A DNA stretch of 5,555 bases from Desulfuromusa sp. (GTDB taxonomy: Bacteria; Desulfobacterota; Desulfuromonadia; Desulfuromonadales; Geopsychrobacteraceae), in assembly GCA_029934095.1 (NCBI GenBank), contig JAOZMV010000113.1, positions 1 through 5,555 on the forward strand. The letters run 5' to 3'. Of the stretch, positions 5,326-5,555 are shown one piece after another. Position 1 is the stretch's first letter. Each line of letters opens with the position of its first letter. A program made the translations under genes and the position numbers. Below the pieces are notes generated by a model that saw only the letters and a program-made list of their open reading frames with translations, made no database searches and was not told where the DNA came from.

Positions 5326-5555
5326 CTACTCTTTTTTATCACCTTGTTCCATCGGTGTTGCCTGTTCATCCGACAGTGAGTCCTGATCCTGATTGACCTT
5401 GTCACTGTTTTTAACCTGAGGTTGTTGCATCTGGCCTCCCCCGGCCAGATTATCACCCCGATTAACCTCATCGATACTTTTAACCGAACCTCGTTGCACC
5501 TGAGTACTCTCGGTCAGATTACTGCTTTGATTGACATCGTCGATACTTTTAACCG
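5326..5555 (-). CDS. 3' end of a gene encoding a repeat-containing hypothetical protein (partial)
   Basis: An open frame enters from the right edge and ends with TAG at 5328-5326, followed at once by TGA in the same frame. The visible 75 residues contain no stop and are hydrophilic, rich in Asn, Gln, Asp, Ser and Gly. They are made of three degenerate 23-residue units, beginning VKSIDDVN, VKSIDEVN and VKNSDKVN, then a charged tail ending GDKKE. The periodic conservation of V-K-S-x-D-x-V-N supports this as the real frame. Codon use looks like its neighbours. The N-terminus lies outside the window, so neither location nor family can be given; a disordered or extracellular repeat tail is a guess. 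It lies upstream of the SYLF gene on the same strand, 187 bases away. Confidence 0.68.
   Translation of the reverse strand, partial: VKSIDDVNQSSNLTESTQVQRGSVKSIDEVNRGDNLAGGGQMQQPQVKNSDKVNQDQDSLSDEQATPMEQGDKKE
5347..5553 (-). repeat. Three degenerate 69-base tandem repeats
   Basis: Units on the minus strand at 5553-5485, 5484-5416 and 5415-5347. The first two share GTTAAAAGTATCGA at their start and AATCTG further in, and agree at 11 of 23 encoded residues; the third is more diverged. All are in frame with the partial gene, so copy number could change without breaking it. Confidence 0.65.

Noticed and set aside
5265..5471. 68-residue minus-strand frame
   Set aside because: It is out of frame with the repeat-bearing frame, which is periodic and open to the window edge.

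Overview
The window comes from a Gram-negative bacterium of moderate GC content. It carries a signal-peptide SYLF protein, a lipoprotein with a clear lipobox, and a type I-beta DAHP synthase of the Thermotoga/Bacillus kind. The 9- and 8-base intergenic repeats near the left edge resemble those I associate with Desulfuromonadota-like genomes. That placement is an inference and is weak. Apart from the tRNA and one gene remnant, all credible genes read on the minus strand.

Left part (1-1890): a two-gene unit reads leftward, with aroF (DAHP synthase) followed 17 bases later by a small protein with a four-cysteine cluster. In front of aroF lies a long leader that looks like a translation-coupled attenuator. 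It has a 27-codon ORF with a good ribosome binding site and 8 Phe, 1 Tyr and 1 Trp codons, a candidate antiterminator, a hairpin plus U-tract terminator, and a second GC-rich terminator close to the aroF ribosome binding site. Diverging from this leader, about 130 bases away, is a tRNA-Phe(GAA) gene with a near-consensus promoter (TTGACA-17-TATAAA) and a strong terminator. The tRNA whose charging the leader would sense is therefore encoded next to it.

Middle part (1933-3690): a class II Fic protein (presumed AMP transferase) with an N-terminal inhibitory motif, the HPFTDGNGRTGR core and a C-terminal winged helix. Its upstream region holds repeated ATGTCG half-sites over a plausible promoter, suggesting autoregulation. 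A 9-bp direct repeat, TATCGACAC, flanks the gene. A roughly 500-base non-coding stretch follows. It holds G8 and C8 runs, a 9-bp inverted repeat and a short remnant that looks like the start of an AAA+ ATPase gene cut off before its Walker A motif.

Right part (3691-5555): three minus-strand genes that look envelope-related: a DUF4136-like lipoprotein, a secreted SYLF/YSC84 protein, and the 3' end of a gene encoding three degenerate 23-residue repeats that runs off the window. A perfect 14-bp inverted repeat lies between the first two. The strongest finding is the aroF leader: tRNA-Phe, the Phe-rich leader peptide and DAHP synthase would form a compact feedback circuit for aromatic amino acid supply.
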